From positions 124,001 through 188,000 of the forward strand of contig CANGJJ010000001.1 in assembly GCA_947454485.1 (NCBI GenBank): a DNA stretch of 64,000 nucleotides, written 5' to 3'. The first letter of the stretch is position 1. The number at the start of each line of letters is the position of its first letter. A program made the translations under genes and the position numbers. The notes under the pieces were generated by a model. The model did not search any database and was not told the origin of the DNA. It was given only the letters and a program-made list of their open reading frames with translations. Origin of the DNA: Beijerinckiaceae bacterium (GTDB taxonomy: Bacteria > Pseudomonadota > Alphaproteobacteria > Rhizobiales > Beijerinckiaceae). Shown in pieces: positions 1 to 8,063 of this stretch.

Positions 1-322
1 CCAGCTTGTGCAAAAGAAGCTCGCTGATATGCAGACCGAGATCACGCTTGGCCTGCAAGCGGCGCTGCGCGTGGGCCGCATGTTCGATGATGGATCCTGG
101 TCGCCTGAGGTGATCTCGCTCATCAAGCGCAACAATTGCGGCAAGGCGCTCGACATTGCACGGCTTGCCCGCGACATGCATGGCGGCAACGGCATTCATG
201 AAGAATATCATGTGATGCGCCACGCCCAGAATCTCGAAACCGTGAATACTTATGAGGGAACGCATGATGTGCATGCCCTCATTCTGGGTCGCGCGCAGAC
301 CGGGATTCAGGCTTTCTTCTGA
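1..322 (+). CDS. gcdH: Glutaryl-CoA dehydrogenase, C-terminal part
   Basis: This is the last ~107 codons of an acyl-CoA dehydrogenase; the frame enters at base 2 and stops at 322, and the 5' part lies outside the window. The C-terminal FAD domain is clear: [34 protein letters not shown] and [16 protein letters not shown]. These match glutaryl-CoA dehydrogenase better than other family members; the NTYEGTHD segment lies by FAD. The known reaction is oxidative decarboxylation of glutaryl-CoA to crotonyl-CoA in lysine, tryptophan and aromatic breakdown. The catalytic base lies upstream and cannot be checked. A 12-bp hairpin follows 17 bases after the stop. Confidence 0.9.
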   Translation, partial: QLVQKKLADMQTEITLGLQAALRVGRMFDDGSWSPEVISLIKRNNCGKALDIARLARDMHGGNGIHEEYHVMRHAQNLETVNTYEGTHDVHALILGRAQTGIQAFF

Positions 323-339
323 GCGGATTTTGTGGCTCA

Positions 340-368
340 ATCAAACAGGCACTCACTGCCTGTTTGAT
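340..368 (+). terminator. Perfect 12-bp hairpin after gcdH, without T-tract
   Basis: The arms 340-351 and 357-368 are exact reverse complements around a 5-base loop (CTCAC). No T-run follows; the next bases are the Shine-Dalgarno GGGGAGA (369-375) of the following gene. It could end the gcdH transcript, protect its 3' end, or set translation of the next gene. Confidence 0.45.
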
Positions 369-379
369 GGGGAGATGAC

Positions 380-1000
380 ATGATCCGTTCTGTTCTGAGC
401 GCTGCCTTTGCGCTGTGCTGCCTTTTGCCCGCGCAGGCGCAGACCATCGTCGATGATTGGGCCAGCGTTAAAGCCCCGCCTGCTGTCGAGCTGAAGAAGG
501 TGACGGTTGATCCTGCCACCACGGCCTTTCTCGTACTCGATCTCGTCAAGGCCACCTGCAACGCCGAGCGTCGCCCGCGCTGTCTCGACTCTTTGCCGAA
601 GGTCGCAGCTTTCTTGACGGAGGCGCGCAATCGCAAAATGACCGTGGTGCATAGCATCACAGGTGCAACAACGGTCAATGACATTGATCCGCGCGCAGCC
701 CCCTTGGCGGGTGAGCCTGTCGTGCAGGCGGTCGCGAATAAATTCATCCGCAGCGATCTCGACAAGATTTTGAAGGAGCGCGGCATCAAGACGGTGATCG
801 TTGTGGGGACGGCGGCACAAGGCGCGGTTCTGTTCACCGCTGCTGAAGCTGCCTTCCTTGGTTATAAGGTGATCGTGCCGGTTGAGGGCTCAACATCTGA
901 ATCGCTCTATGCCGAGCAGGCGGTGAGTTGGTTGCTCGCCAATGCGCCGGGTGTCGGTGCCAATACGACACTGACGCGCTTTGATATGATCGGTTTCTAA
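380..1000 (+). CDS. Secreted isochorismatase-like protein lacking the catalytic Cys
   Basis: 206 residues. A signal peptide occupies residues 1-20 (hydrophobic core, AQA cleavage site), so the protein should be periplasmic. The rest follows the isochorismatase-like cysteine hydrolase fold: the Asp in FLVLDLVK (D54), the Lys in VANKFIRSD (K121) and the strand-turn-helix IVVGTAAQGAVLFTA. In the family the last segment carries the nucleophile in a V-C-V context; here that position is Ala149, so the catalytic Asp-Lys-Cys triad is incomplete. Two N-terminal Cys (in ATCNAERRPRC) may form a disulphide. It is probably a binding or otherwise non-hydrolytic member. The start is fixed by GGGGAGA five bases upstream. 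Its stop overlaps that of the convergent MFS gene. Confidence 0.75.
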   Translation: MIRSVLSAAFALCCLLPAQAQTIVDDWASVKAPPAVELKKVTVDPATTAFLVLDLVKATCNAERRPRCLDSLPKVAAFLTEARNRKMTVVHSITGATTVNDIDPRAAPLAGEPVVQAVANKFIRSDLDKILKERGIKTVIVVGTAAQGAVLFTAAEAAFLGYKVIVPVEGSTSESLYAEQAVSWLLANAPGVGANTTLTRFDMIGF

Positions 1001-2142
1001 GCCGTGTGATCTGTGCGTGCGGAGGCGCGCACGCACAGATACATCAGCACGATGCCGGCTGCGGCGGGCAGGGTGACAAGCGAGACATGCTCGGTGAGCA
1101 GCGCAACACCAGCCCCCGCCAGACAGCCCAAAGCCGCGCCCGCATCCCAGCCACCTTCCGCTGCAAAATGAAACCGAAAGGCTGCGCCTGAATTTTTCGC
1201 GCGGTCGTAAATCATCGTCATCAGTACGGTCGTATAGACCGCCATGACGGCTGCGCCGCTGGCATGAGCCAGAAAAGCCGCCAGAGGCGACCAGCTCGCA
1301 CTTGCGCGAAAGGCAAAGCTCGCCGCAAGACAGAGCGAGACGACAATCAATGCGCGTTCGCGATTGCCCCGGTCGATCACATGGCCAACGACGAGGCTCG
1401 CCAAAGCGCCCGCCAAACCAGCTGCGGCATTGGCGATGCCAAAACTCTCATAGCCCGAGCCCAGAATGATGAAGAGCGCCATAGGCCATGCGAAGGCGAG
1501 CCCCGCGCACATGAAGCCATCAGCGGCAAAAGCCAGAACACCGCGCCGGTCAATCTCGCGAAAAGACAGGCGCGGTGTCGAAATCTCTCCCGCATCAATC
1601 TTGGGCATAAAGAAGAGCGGCGCTGCCGAGAGCAGGGTGGTGACAGCGGCCAGCGCAAAATTGACCTGCGCCCCAAATCGCTCGAGCAAGACGCCGCCAA
1701 TCAAGGGCCCCACCACATAGACAAAGGCCGCGACCGCATGTCGCCAGCCCAGTTCGCGGCCGCGTGAAGCCCCGCCACCCGTCATCGCCGCCATGGCGTG
1801 ATAGGAGGGCCAATAGAGCGATTCGCCCAGGGCAAAGGTCGCAAGCCAGATGAGGAGCCACAGCGGCTCGCTGGCGCGGGCGAGGGGGAAGAATTGCGCG
1901 GCCACAACGAGCGCGCCCAAAATGGTCGCCCCTTTGATGCCCACAAGCCGCACCAAAGGCACCGACAGGCTGCGCGCCACAAAGCGCACGGCGAGCAGGC
2001 CCGCAAAAGCGGCCAAAGTCTGCGCCAGTGAAAAGCCCATGCGCAGCAGATAGGCGCCCGCAAAAGCGCCCGCCATGGCGGTCGAGAATTGATACAGGCC
2101 GTAATGGGTCGTGAGCAGCCGGAACTGGCGCAGATCTGTCAA
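997..2142 (-). CDS. MFS transporter
   Basis: 381 residues, almost entirely hydrophobic, with about 12 predicted membrane segments and short polar loops. It has the major-facilitator layout: an N-terminal half ending near residue 190 (FFMPKID) and a second half starting after the polar linker STPRLSFREIDRR. The inner membrane is the expected location and proton-coupled transport the family mechanism; substrate unknown. It stands divergently from the ThDP enzyme with about 130 bases between starts, and overlaps the isochorismatase-like gene by the tetranucleotide CTAA (997-1000). It could export a metabolite of the neighbouring genes, but nothing in the sequence shows this. Confidence 0.75.
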   Translation of the reverse strand: MTDLRQFRLLTTHYGLYQFSTAMAGAFAGAYLLRMGFSLAQTLAAFAGLLAVRFVARSLSVPLVRLVGIKGATILGALVVAAQFFPLARASEPLWLLIWLATFALGESLYWPSYHAMAAMTGGGASRGRELGWRHAVAAFVYVVGPLIGGVLLERFGAQVNFALAAVTTLLSAAPLFFMPKIDAGEISTPRLSFREIDRRGVLAFAADGFMCAGLAFAWPMALFIILGSGYESFGIANAAAGLAGALASLVVGHVIDRGNRERALIVVSLCLAASFAFRASASWSPLAAFLAHASGAAVMAVYTTVLMTMIYDRAKNSGAAFRFHFAAEGGWDAGAALGCLAGAGVALLTEHVSLVTLPAAAGIVLMYLCVRASARTDHTA

Positions 2143-2274
2143 AATGGCCTCGCAACAAGAGTGGCGCCCTTATAGTCTCTCCGTGTGGCGCGACCAAGCG
2201 CGACCGCGCGCGGGGCCTTGCAGATGAAGGCGCGCGAGGTTAGGCGTGATGCAAAGCTGAGTGGGGAGAGGCAG

Positions 2275-3942
2275 ATGGAGAATGCGCGCACAGGTGGTCA
2301 GATTCTGGTTGACCAGCTGGTCATACAGGGCACGCGCCATGTCTTTTGTGTCCCCGGCGAATCTTATCTTGCCGTGCTCGATGCGTTTCACGATGCGCAG
2401 ATCGACGTGACCGTTTGCCGCCAAGAGGGCGGCGCGACCATGATGGCGGATGCGAGCGCGCGCCTCACCGGCCGTCCCGGCATTTGTTTTGTCACCCGCG
2501 CCCCCGGTGCGACCAATGCCTCGCCCGGCATTCACATTGCTGAGCATGATTCCGTGCCGCTGATTTTATTCGTCGGACAAGTGCAGCGCTCCGCACAAGG
2601 GCGCGGCGCTTTTCAAGAGATGGATTATCGCGCCGTCTTTGGCTCTTTCGTCAAATGGGTGGTGGAGATCGACGATCCTGCGCGTATTCCCGAGATCGTA
2701 TCGCGCGCCTTTCATGTCGCCATGCAGGGCCGCCCCGGCCCTGTGGTGATTGCACTGCCCGAAGATATGCTTGTTGAGCGCGCCAGCACAGCCGATGCGA
2801 TGCGTGTCGAGCCCGTGCAGACTTGGCCGGGCCAAACACAAATGGCTGAGCTGCAAAAACTGCTCTGGTCTGCCAAAGCACCCATTGCCATTCTGGGCGG
2901 TAGCGGCTGGAGCGAGAAGGCGGTGGAGAGCACGGTGCGCTTTGCCGAACGTTTTGATCTGCCGGTTGTGACATCATCACGCCGCGCCATGTTGTTTCCC
3001 GGCGATCATCCCAATTATGCGGGCGAGCTGGCCATTGGCCCCAATCCGAAACTACGCGCGCGGATTGAGAAAGCTGATCTTGTTGTGTTGATCGGCGGTC
3101 GTATGGCTGAGATCCCCTCGCAGAATTACAAACTCTTCGACGTGCCGCTGCCGCGCCAAGCGCTGGTTCATGTGCATGGCGATGCGGAAGAGATCGGCCG
3201 CGTCTATCACCCCCGTCTTGGCATCAATGCAACGCCGCAGGCTTTTGCCGCTGCGCTTGAGAGCTTGCAGCCGCCCAATGTTATTGCATGGGCGCAAGAG
3301 ACGCGTCAGGCCAATGCAGATTTTCATGGCTGGACAGATGTGGCCCAGCCCATTCCCGGCGATGTGCAACTGGGTGAAATGGCGCTGTGGCTGCGTGACC
3401 GCTTGCCGCAAGATGCGATCATCTGTAATGGCGCAGGCAATTATGCGATCTGGGTTGGTCGCTTCATGCGCTTTCGCAAATATGCCACGCAGCTCGCCCC
3501 TGTCTCAGGCTCTATGGGTTATGGCTTGCCTGCGGCTGTGGGCGCCAAGCGTGTCTATCCCGAGCGCATGGTCGTGTGCTTTGCAGGCGATGGCTGCTTC
3601 TTGATGAATGGTCAGGAATTTGCGACCGCCGTGCAATATAATCTGCCCATCATCGTCATCATCATCGACAATGGCATGTATGGCACGATCCGCATGCATC
3701 AGGAGCGCCGCTATCCCGGCCGCGTCTCAGCGACCTCGCTGCGCAATCCTGACTTTGCAGCCTATGCGCGGGCCTTTGGTGGTCACGGCGAGACAGTGCT
3801 GACGACGGCTGATTTCGCGCCTGCTTATGAGCGCGCCGTTGCCTCGGGCCAGCCTGCGATCATTCATGTGAAGATTGATGCGGAGGCGATCACGCCGGCC
3901 ACAACGATCAGCGCGCTGCGCACAGCCTCCACCAAAAAGTGA
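2275..3942 (+). CDS. ThDP-dependent enzyme, acetolactate synthase large-subunit-like
   Basis: 555 residues. The three-domain fold of ThDP decarboxylases and synthases is visible: an N-terminal Pyr domain with the activating Glu in CRQEGGATMMADA, a middle Rossmann-like domain (APIAILGGSGWSE), and a C-terminal PP domain with the Mg-ThDP motif from AGDGCFLMN to IIDNGMYG. The sequence resembles IlvB, but no small regulatory subunit follows, so a catabolic lyase or decarboxylase is as likely as branched-chain synthesis. An in-frame start exists 90 bases upstream, but GGGGAGAG (2262-2269) selects the ATG at 2275. Downstream is a permease-ATPase pair on the same strand, so substrate uptake and processing may be linked. 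Confidence 0.8.
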   Translation: MENARTGGQILVDQLVIQGTRHVFCVPGESYLAVLDAFHDAQIDVTVCRQEGGATMMADASARLTGRPGICFVTRAPGATNASPGIHIAEHDSVPLILFVGQVQRSAQGRGAFQEMDYRAVFGSFVKWVVEIDDPARIPEIVSRAFHVAMQGRPGPVVIALPEDMLVERASTADAMRVEPVQTWPGQTQMAELQKLLWSAKAPIAILGGSGWSEKAVESTVRFAERFDLPVVTSSRRAMLFPGDHPNYAGELAIGPNPKLRARIEKADLVVLIGGRMAEIPSQNYKLFDVPLPRQALVHVHGDAEEIGRVYHPRLGINATPQAFAAALESLQPPNVIAWAQETRQANADFHGWTDVAQPIPGDVQLGEMALWLRDRLPQDAIICNGAGNYAIWVGRFMRFRKYATQLAPVSGSMGYGLPAAVGAKRVYPERMVVCFAGDGCFLMNGQEFATAVQYNLPIIVIIIDNGMYGTIRMHQERRYPGRVSATSLRNPDFAAYARAFGGHGETVLTTADFAPAYERAVASGQPAIIHVKIDAEAITPATTISALRTASTKK

Positions 3943-3961
3943 TTGCAGCCCTTCTGCAATC
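3941..3961 (+). terminator. 8-bp hairpin overlapping the ThDP gene stop
   Basis: GATTGCAG (3941-3948) and CTGCAATC (3954-3961) are exact complements with loop CCCTT. The stem begins inside the TGA stop codon. There is no T-run, so termination would be weak; mRNA 3' protection is an alternative. Confidence 0.3.
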
Positions 3962-4026
3962 ATGCGAACGGGTCAGCATAAAATGGAGATGGCGAGGCCG
4001 TGTGGTCCCGTCAACGGGAGAGAAGC

Positions 4027-4884
4027 ATGAGCCAAGCAACGGCTGAAGATGTGAGCGCGCGCCAAGCCGCCTCCGTCATTCCTGCGGCCCTGCGCGATGC
4101 GCCCACGCCAGCCCAGCTGGCTTGGGTCTCACGCCGCCGCGCTTTCATGAGTGTCATCGGCGGCCTGATCCTGTGGGAGATCGTGGGTCGCTATATCGTC
4201 ACCAATCCCATTCTCTTTTCGCCCCTCTCCAAAGTTTTGGAGATCGGCTGGAAAATGACTCTCAGTGGCGAATTGGCGCGTCACTTTGGCGTCAGCGCAT
4301 TGGAATTTGCGCTCGGCTTTTTGCTCTCTGCAGTTGTTGGTATCGCGCTTGGTTTTGCCATGGCGACGAGCCGTCGTACGCAAGACATTCTCGATCCATG
4401 GGTCTCGTTTTTTTATTCGAGCCCGCTGGTCGCCTTGATGCCCTTTTTCTTGCTGATCTTCGGTGTGGGCCTTGCCTCCAAAGTCGCGATTGTTTTCGTG
4501 ATCGCGGTCTTTCCGATCTTGCTGAATGCCTTTGTGGGCATTCGCTCGGCTGATCCGCATTTGCTCGAAGTCGCCAAAGCCTTCAACTGCACGCGCCAGC
4601 AAGTCTTTGTAAAAATCCTGCTGCCAGCGGCTTTGCCCTTCGTCATCGTGGGCCTGCGCCTTGGCATTGGCCGCGCTTTGACAGGCGTTGTGGTGGGTGA
4701 ATTATTCGCCTCGCGCGCGGGTGTTGGCTATCTCATCACCGCAGCCGGTCAGAGTTTTGACACGGCGACCGTGTTTTTGGGTGTTCTTATTTTCTCCATC
4801 ATGGGCGTTGTCTTGATGGAGATGCTGAAGTGGCTGGAGAACTATCTCGCGCCTTGGCGTAAAAATGTGACGGAGATGCGCTGA
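4027..4884 (+). CDS. ABC transporter permease, NitT/TauT (SsuC-like) family
   Basis: 285 residues with about six membrane segments. The EAA-type cytoplasmic loop that docks on the ATPase is seen around EVAKAFNCTRQQVFVKILLP (about 180-200), followed by ALPFVIVGLRLGIGRAL. The family imports sulfonates, taurine, nitrate, cyanate or aromatic and pyrimidine precursors. A GTG lies in frame at 4000, but GGGAGAG just before 4027 favours the ATG. The stop TGA shares a base with the ATG of the ATPase gene (TGATG), which indicates translational coupling. No periplasmic binding protein gene lies next to the pair, which such importers need. Confidence 0.85.
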   Translation: MSQATAEDVSARQAASVIPAALRDAPTPAQLAWVSRRRAFMSVIGGLILWEIVGRYIVTNPILFSPLSKVLEIGWKMTLSGELARHFGVSALEFALGFLLSAVVGIALGFAMATSRRTQDILDPWVSFFYSSPLVALMPFFLLIFGVGLASKVAIVFVIAVFPILLNAFVGIRSADPHLLEVAKAFNCTRQQVFVKILLPAALPFVIVGLRLGIGRALTGVVVGELFASRAGVGYLITAAGQSFDTATVFLGVLIFSIMGVVLMEMLKWLENYLAPWRKNVTEMR

Positions 4885-5666
4885 TGGTCGCGAAGCTTCA
4901 GGTTCAGAACCTCTCGAAATATTTCCTCACACGCGATGGCGAGCCCCGCAAAGTGCTCGACAAGATCTCGCTCGACATTGAGGAAAACGAATTCGTCTGC
5001 ATCGTGGGCGCGAGCGGCTGCGGCAAGACGACGTTCATTCGCTCCATCGGCGGCTTGATCCCCGCTGAAGAGGGTGATGTGCGCATTGATGGCAAGCGCG
5101 TTGAAGGTCCGGGCGGTGATCGCGGCTTTGTCTTTCAGCATGATTCTTTGCTGCCCTGGCGCACCGTGCTCGACAATGTGATCTTTGGTTTGGAAGTGCG
5201 CGGCATGCGGCCCTCCCAATCTCATCCACTCGGCATGAGCCTGCTGAAGCTCGTTGGCCTCAGCAGTTTTGAAAATCATTATCCCAGCGAATTGTCTGGC
5301 GGCATGCGCCAGCGCGTTAATCTGGCGCGCGCGCTGGCTATTGATCCTGATGTCTTGTTGATGGACGAGCCCTTCGCCGCACTTGATGCGCAGACGCGCG
5401 AAATCATGCAGCGCGAATTGCTGAAGATCTGGGCCGAGAAGCGCAAGACTGTGCTGTTCATCACGCACCAAATCGACGAGGCGGTTTATCTCGCCGACCG
5501 CGTTCTGGTCTTCTCATCGCGTCCCGGCCGTGTGGCGGCGGATATTCGCATTCCATTCGCGCGTCCGCGTGAATTGTCGCTCAAGCGCACGCCCGAATTT
5601 TTGAAGATCGTGGACGATATCTGGAGCCTGATCGAGCAAGAGGTCGTGGCCTCCATGGCGGCCTAA
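4884..5666 (+). CDS. ABC transporter ATP-binding protein, NitT/TauT (SsuB-like) family
   Basis: 260 residues with all nucleotide-binding motifs: Walker A GASGCGKTT (about 43-51), Q-loop FVFQHDSLLPW, signature LSGGMRQRV, Walker B VLLMDEPFAALD and switch His in FITHQIDEAVYLA. The C-terminal segment VFSSRPGRVAADIRIPFARPRE is typical of the nitrate/sulfonate/taurine ATPase group. It powers the permease encoded just upstream, with which it overlaps by one base. Its stop overlaps that of the convergent antiporter gene (CTAA, 5663-5666). Confidence 0.9.
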   Translation: MVAKLQVQNLSKYFLTRDGEPRKVLDKISLDIEENEFVCIVGASGCGKTTFIRSIGGLIPAEEGDVRIDGKRVEGPGGDRGFVFQHDSLLPWRTVLDNVIFGLEVRGMRPSQSHPLGMSLLKLVGLSSFENHYPSELSGGMRQRVNLARALAIDPDVLLMDEPFAALDAQTREIMQRELLKIWAEKRKTVLFITHQIDEAVYLADRVLVFSSRPGRVAADIRIPFARPRELSLKRTPEFLKIVDDIWSLIEQEVVASMAA

Positions 5667-7474
5667 GCCTGCGGCTTGGGCTTGTTCAGATCTTTGATCC
5701 GCGTTGAGAGGCGCACCGCACGGCGCGCCCTCGAATCTTCTTCGATCTGCAGCATTTTGCGGAATTCATCGCGCTTCTCATGAACTGAGGCGATGACATA
5801 GCCCATCGGCACGCCAATATCGACGAGAACGGCCTCGGCCAATTGCAGGCTTGCTTCCAATGTCTCGGGGATCGCATCTGTCACGCCCAAAGTGTAGAGA
5901 TGCGAGGCGTGATGCGCATCGCGGGCACGCGCGACAATGGTCAAATCAGGCCGCGCCTTTCGTGTCAGCTCCACGATCTTCTCTGACTGCTCATGTGCAT
6001 TGATGGTGATGACCAGCGCACTGGCACTGTCGAGACCGCAGGCGCGGAGCAGATCAATTTTTGTCGCATCGCCCCAATAGAGATTGGGTGAATTGGCGCG
6101 CTCTTTGGTGACGAGCCTTGTGCTGCCATCCAGCGCAATGAAGTCACGATTGTGCCGCTTCAACATATCACCGACGAGCTGACCGACACGGCCATAGCCC
6201 ACCACAATCACATGGCCCTTTTTGGCGACCTCATCGGGGCGCGCGGCCAGTTGCGGGGGCAGGGTCGCAGGATCGCGCTTGCGCTCGCGCCCGCCAATGA
6301 TCGCGAGCAGAGGGATCAGCATCATCGACAAAGTGACGCTGAGCGTCAGCAAAGACGCCGTCTCGCTGGGGATGATTTTCTGCAGCACAGCGGCACTCAA
6401 CATGACAAAGGCAAACTCACCGCCCGGCGCAATCACATAAGCGCTTTCACGCGCCGCCGCGAAAGGCAGGCCCGCCATGCGCGCCAAACCAAAAGTCAGA
6501 ATGAGCTTGATGAGGACGAGCCCAAACGTGATGCCAAGAACGAGGGCCGGTGATGTGAACAGCAAAGCCAGATCAAGGCTCGCTCCGACCGAGACGAAGA
6601 AGAGGCCAAGCAATAGGCCCTTGAAGGGTTCGAGCGTTGTCTCCACTTCGCGGCGATATTCGGTCTCACCCAGCAACATGCCCGCGATAAAAGCACCCAG
6701 CGCCATGGAGAGCCCGCCCGCATGACTGATCACGCCCGTGCCAATGACGATGAACAAACAGGCTGCCATAAAAAGTTCGGTCGAGCGCGCTTGCGCGACC
6801 AAGCGGAAGAAGGGCCGCAGCAGCAAACGTCCGCAAAGTACCAGCAAGGCGACAACGGCCAGAGCGGGCAGGGCCGTCTCAGCAAGCCGAAGGCCCCAAC
6901 TATGTCCCGCACCATCACTCGCCATCGAGATGGCAAAGAGCAAAGGCGCAACCATGAGATCTTGAAAGAGCAGAACGGCAAAGGAGGTTCGCCCGGCGGT
7001 TGTCGACAAACGACGCCGGTCGATCAGCACAGGAATGACGACTGCCGTCGAGGAGAGGGCGAGCGCCGCGCCCACAAGCAAGGCACTGCCTGTACTCAGA
7101 CCCAGTAAAAAATGCGCACAGACAGCAAGCGCCGCGCTACAGGCCAGCACCTGCGCAGCGCCAAGGCCAAAGACGAGACGGCGCAAACGCACAAGGCGCT
7201 CATAGGAGAGCTCGAGCCCGATCATGAAGAGCAAAAAAACGACGCCAAATTCTGCGATCTGTGAGATGCGATCTGTGTCGTCGAGTGTGAGGGCGGCCAG
7301 CCAAGGCAGATGCGAGAGCTGACCTAGGCCTTGCGGCCCAAGCAAAATGCCCGCACCCAGAAAACCGATGACGGGAGAGACCTTCAGCCGACGAAAGAGA
7401 GGCACAACAATGCCAGCCGTTCCCAAGAACAGCAGGACTTCTTTGTAGTCTTCGACGGCAAGAGCAGCGGCCAC
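5663..7474 (-). CDS. Monovalent cation:proton antiporter, CPA2 (KefB/KefC-like)
   Basis: 603 residues. The first ~390 form a Na+/H+ exchanger-type membrane domain of 12-13 segments, with GFLGAGILLGPQGLG near the N terminus and GAFIAGMLLGETEYR mid-domain. A TrkA-N Rossmann domain follows from about residue 415 (HVIVVGYGRVGQLVGDML), where NAD(H) or glutathione adducts bind in Kef systems, and ends with IKDLNKPKPQA. The likely role is K+ or Na+ efflux in exchange for protons during electrophilic, pH or osmotic stress. No KefF/KefG-type ancillary oxidoreductase is adjacent. Confidence 0.85.
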   Translation of the reverse strand: MAAALAVEDYKEVLLFLGTAGIVVPLFRRLKVSPVIGFLGAGILLGPQGLGQLSHLPWLAALTLDDTDRISQIAEFGVVFLLFMIGLELSYERLVRLRRLVFGLGAAQVLACSAALAVCAHFLLGLSTGSALLVGAALALSSTAVVIPVLIDRRRLSTTAGRTSFAVLLFQDLMVAPLLFAISMASDGAGHSWGLRLAETALPALAVVALLVLCGRLLLRPFFRLVAQARSTELFMAACLFIVIGTGVISHAGGLSMALGAFIAGMLLGETEYRREVETTLEPFKGLLLGLFFVSVGASLDLALLFTSPALVLGITFGLVLIKLILTFGLARMAGLPFAAARESAYVIAPGGEFAFVMLSAAVLQKIIPSETASLLTLSVTLSMMLIPLLAIIGGRERKRDPATLPPQLAARPDEVAKKGHVIVVGYGRVGQLVGDMLKRHNRDFIALDGSTRLVTKERANSPNLYWGDATKIDLLRACGLDSASALVITINAHEQSEKIVELTRKARPDLTIVARARDAHHASHLYTLGVTDAIPETLEASLQLAEAVLVDIGVPMGYVIASVHEKRDEFRKMLQIEEDSRARRAVRLSTRIKDLNKPKPQA

Positions 7475-7559
7475 GATGATTCCTTGTTGGGAAAATGCAG
7501 AATAGAGCCCGAAAGAGCTTGGATGAGCTTGATGATAATGGGTGTAAACTTGCCAAATA

Positions 7560-7590
7560 GAAAACGCCGGGCGTACATCCGGCCCGGCGT
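7560..7590 (-). terminator. Hairpin with T4 in the antiporter leader
   Basis: ACGCCGGG (7564-7571) and CCCGGCGT (7583-7590) are exact complements around 11 bases. Read on the minus strand the stem is followed by TTTTCTATTT, so it would act about 90 bases upstream of the antiporter start. It may be an attenuator in that gene's leader, or the end of a short upstream transcript. Confidence 0.35.
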
Positions 7591-7634
7591 CCAGTCGAAA
7601 GCGGGGGTAAAACCCAGCGTCTCTCGATTGGGCA

Positions 7635-7670
7635 TAGAATGACAGCCAATTGTGAAGCTAGAATGACAGC
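7635..7670. repeat. 12-bp direct repeat TAGAATGACAGC, period 24
   Basis: TAGAATGACAGC occurs at 7635-7646 and again at 7659-7670, separated by 12 bases. The copies end 24 bases before the DUF1330 start codon, in the divergent region shared with the antiporter gene. Same-face spacing near two helical turns fits a regulator site, but no regulator gene is adjacent. Confidence 0.5.
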
Positions 7671-7693
7671 ATTCTGGCGAAAAGGAGACGCTC

Positions 7694-7984
7694 ATGGCGA
7701 AGGGCTATTGGATCGCACATAACGATGTTCACGATCCCGAGACCTACAAGAATTATCTCACCGGCAGCGGCGTAGCCTTTGAGCGCTTCGGCGCCAAGTT
7801 TCTGGTGCGCGGCGGTCAGTTCACTCTGCTGGAAGGCAATACGCGTCCTCGCCAGATTGTGATCGAATTCCCCAGCTATCAGGCCGCGCTCGATTGCTAC
7901 AATTCGCCCGAATATCAGGCCTCCTGCGTCTATCGCAAACAGGCCTCGGTCGGCGATATTATCATCATGGAAGGCGTAGCTTGA
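7694..7984 (+). CDS. DUF1330 domain-containing protein
   Basis: 96 residues, the usual length for this small ferredoxin-like (dimeric alpha-beta barrel) family. Family hallmarks seen are KGYWIAHNDVHDPETYKNY at the N terminus, GAKFLVRGG in the middle and VIEFPSYQAALDCYNSPEYQ toward the C terminus. The biochemical role of the family is not established. AAAGGAGA just upstream sets the start. It stands alone, divergent from the antiporter and closed by a strong bidirectional terminator. Confidence 0.85.
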   Translation: MAKGYWIAHNDVHDPETYKNYLTGSGVAFERFGAKFLVRGGQFTLLEGNTRPRQIVIEFPSYQAALDCYNSPEYQASCVYRKQASVGDIIIMEGVA

Positions 7985-8011
7985 GTTCACCTCAAGGCTG
8001 AACGCATCAAA

Positions 8012-8049
8012 AAGCCGGCGCATCGTGATGATGGCGCCGGCTTCTTTTT
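8012..8049. terminator. Bidirectional intrinsic terminator, DUF1330 / class II aldolase
   Basis: A 10-bp perfect stem (AAGCCGGCGC, 8012-8021, with 8034-8043) encloses a 12-base loop and is followed by CTTTTT on the plus strand. An A-run before the left arm supplies a T-run for minus-strand transcription, so it can end both convergent genes. Confidence 0.85.
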
Positions 8050-8063
8050 AAAGTGCAAGAAAC

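Noticed and set aside
2185-2274. 30-codon upstream extension of the ThDP enzyme
   Set aside because: The Arg/Lys-rich extension is unlike the family and GGGGAGAG fits the ATG at 2275.
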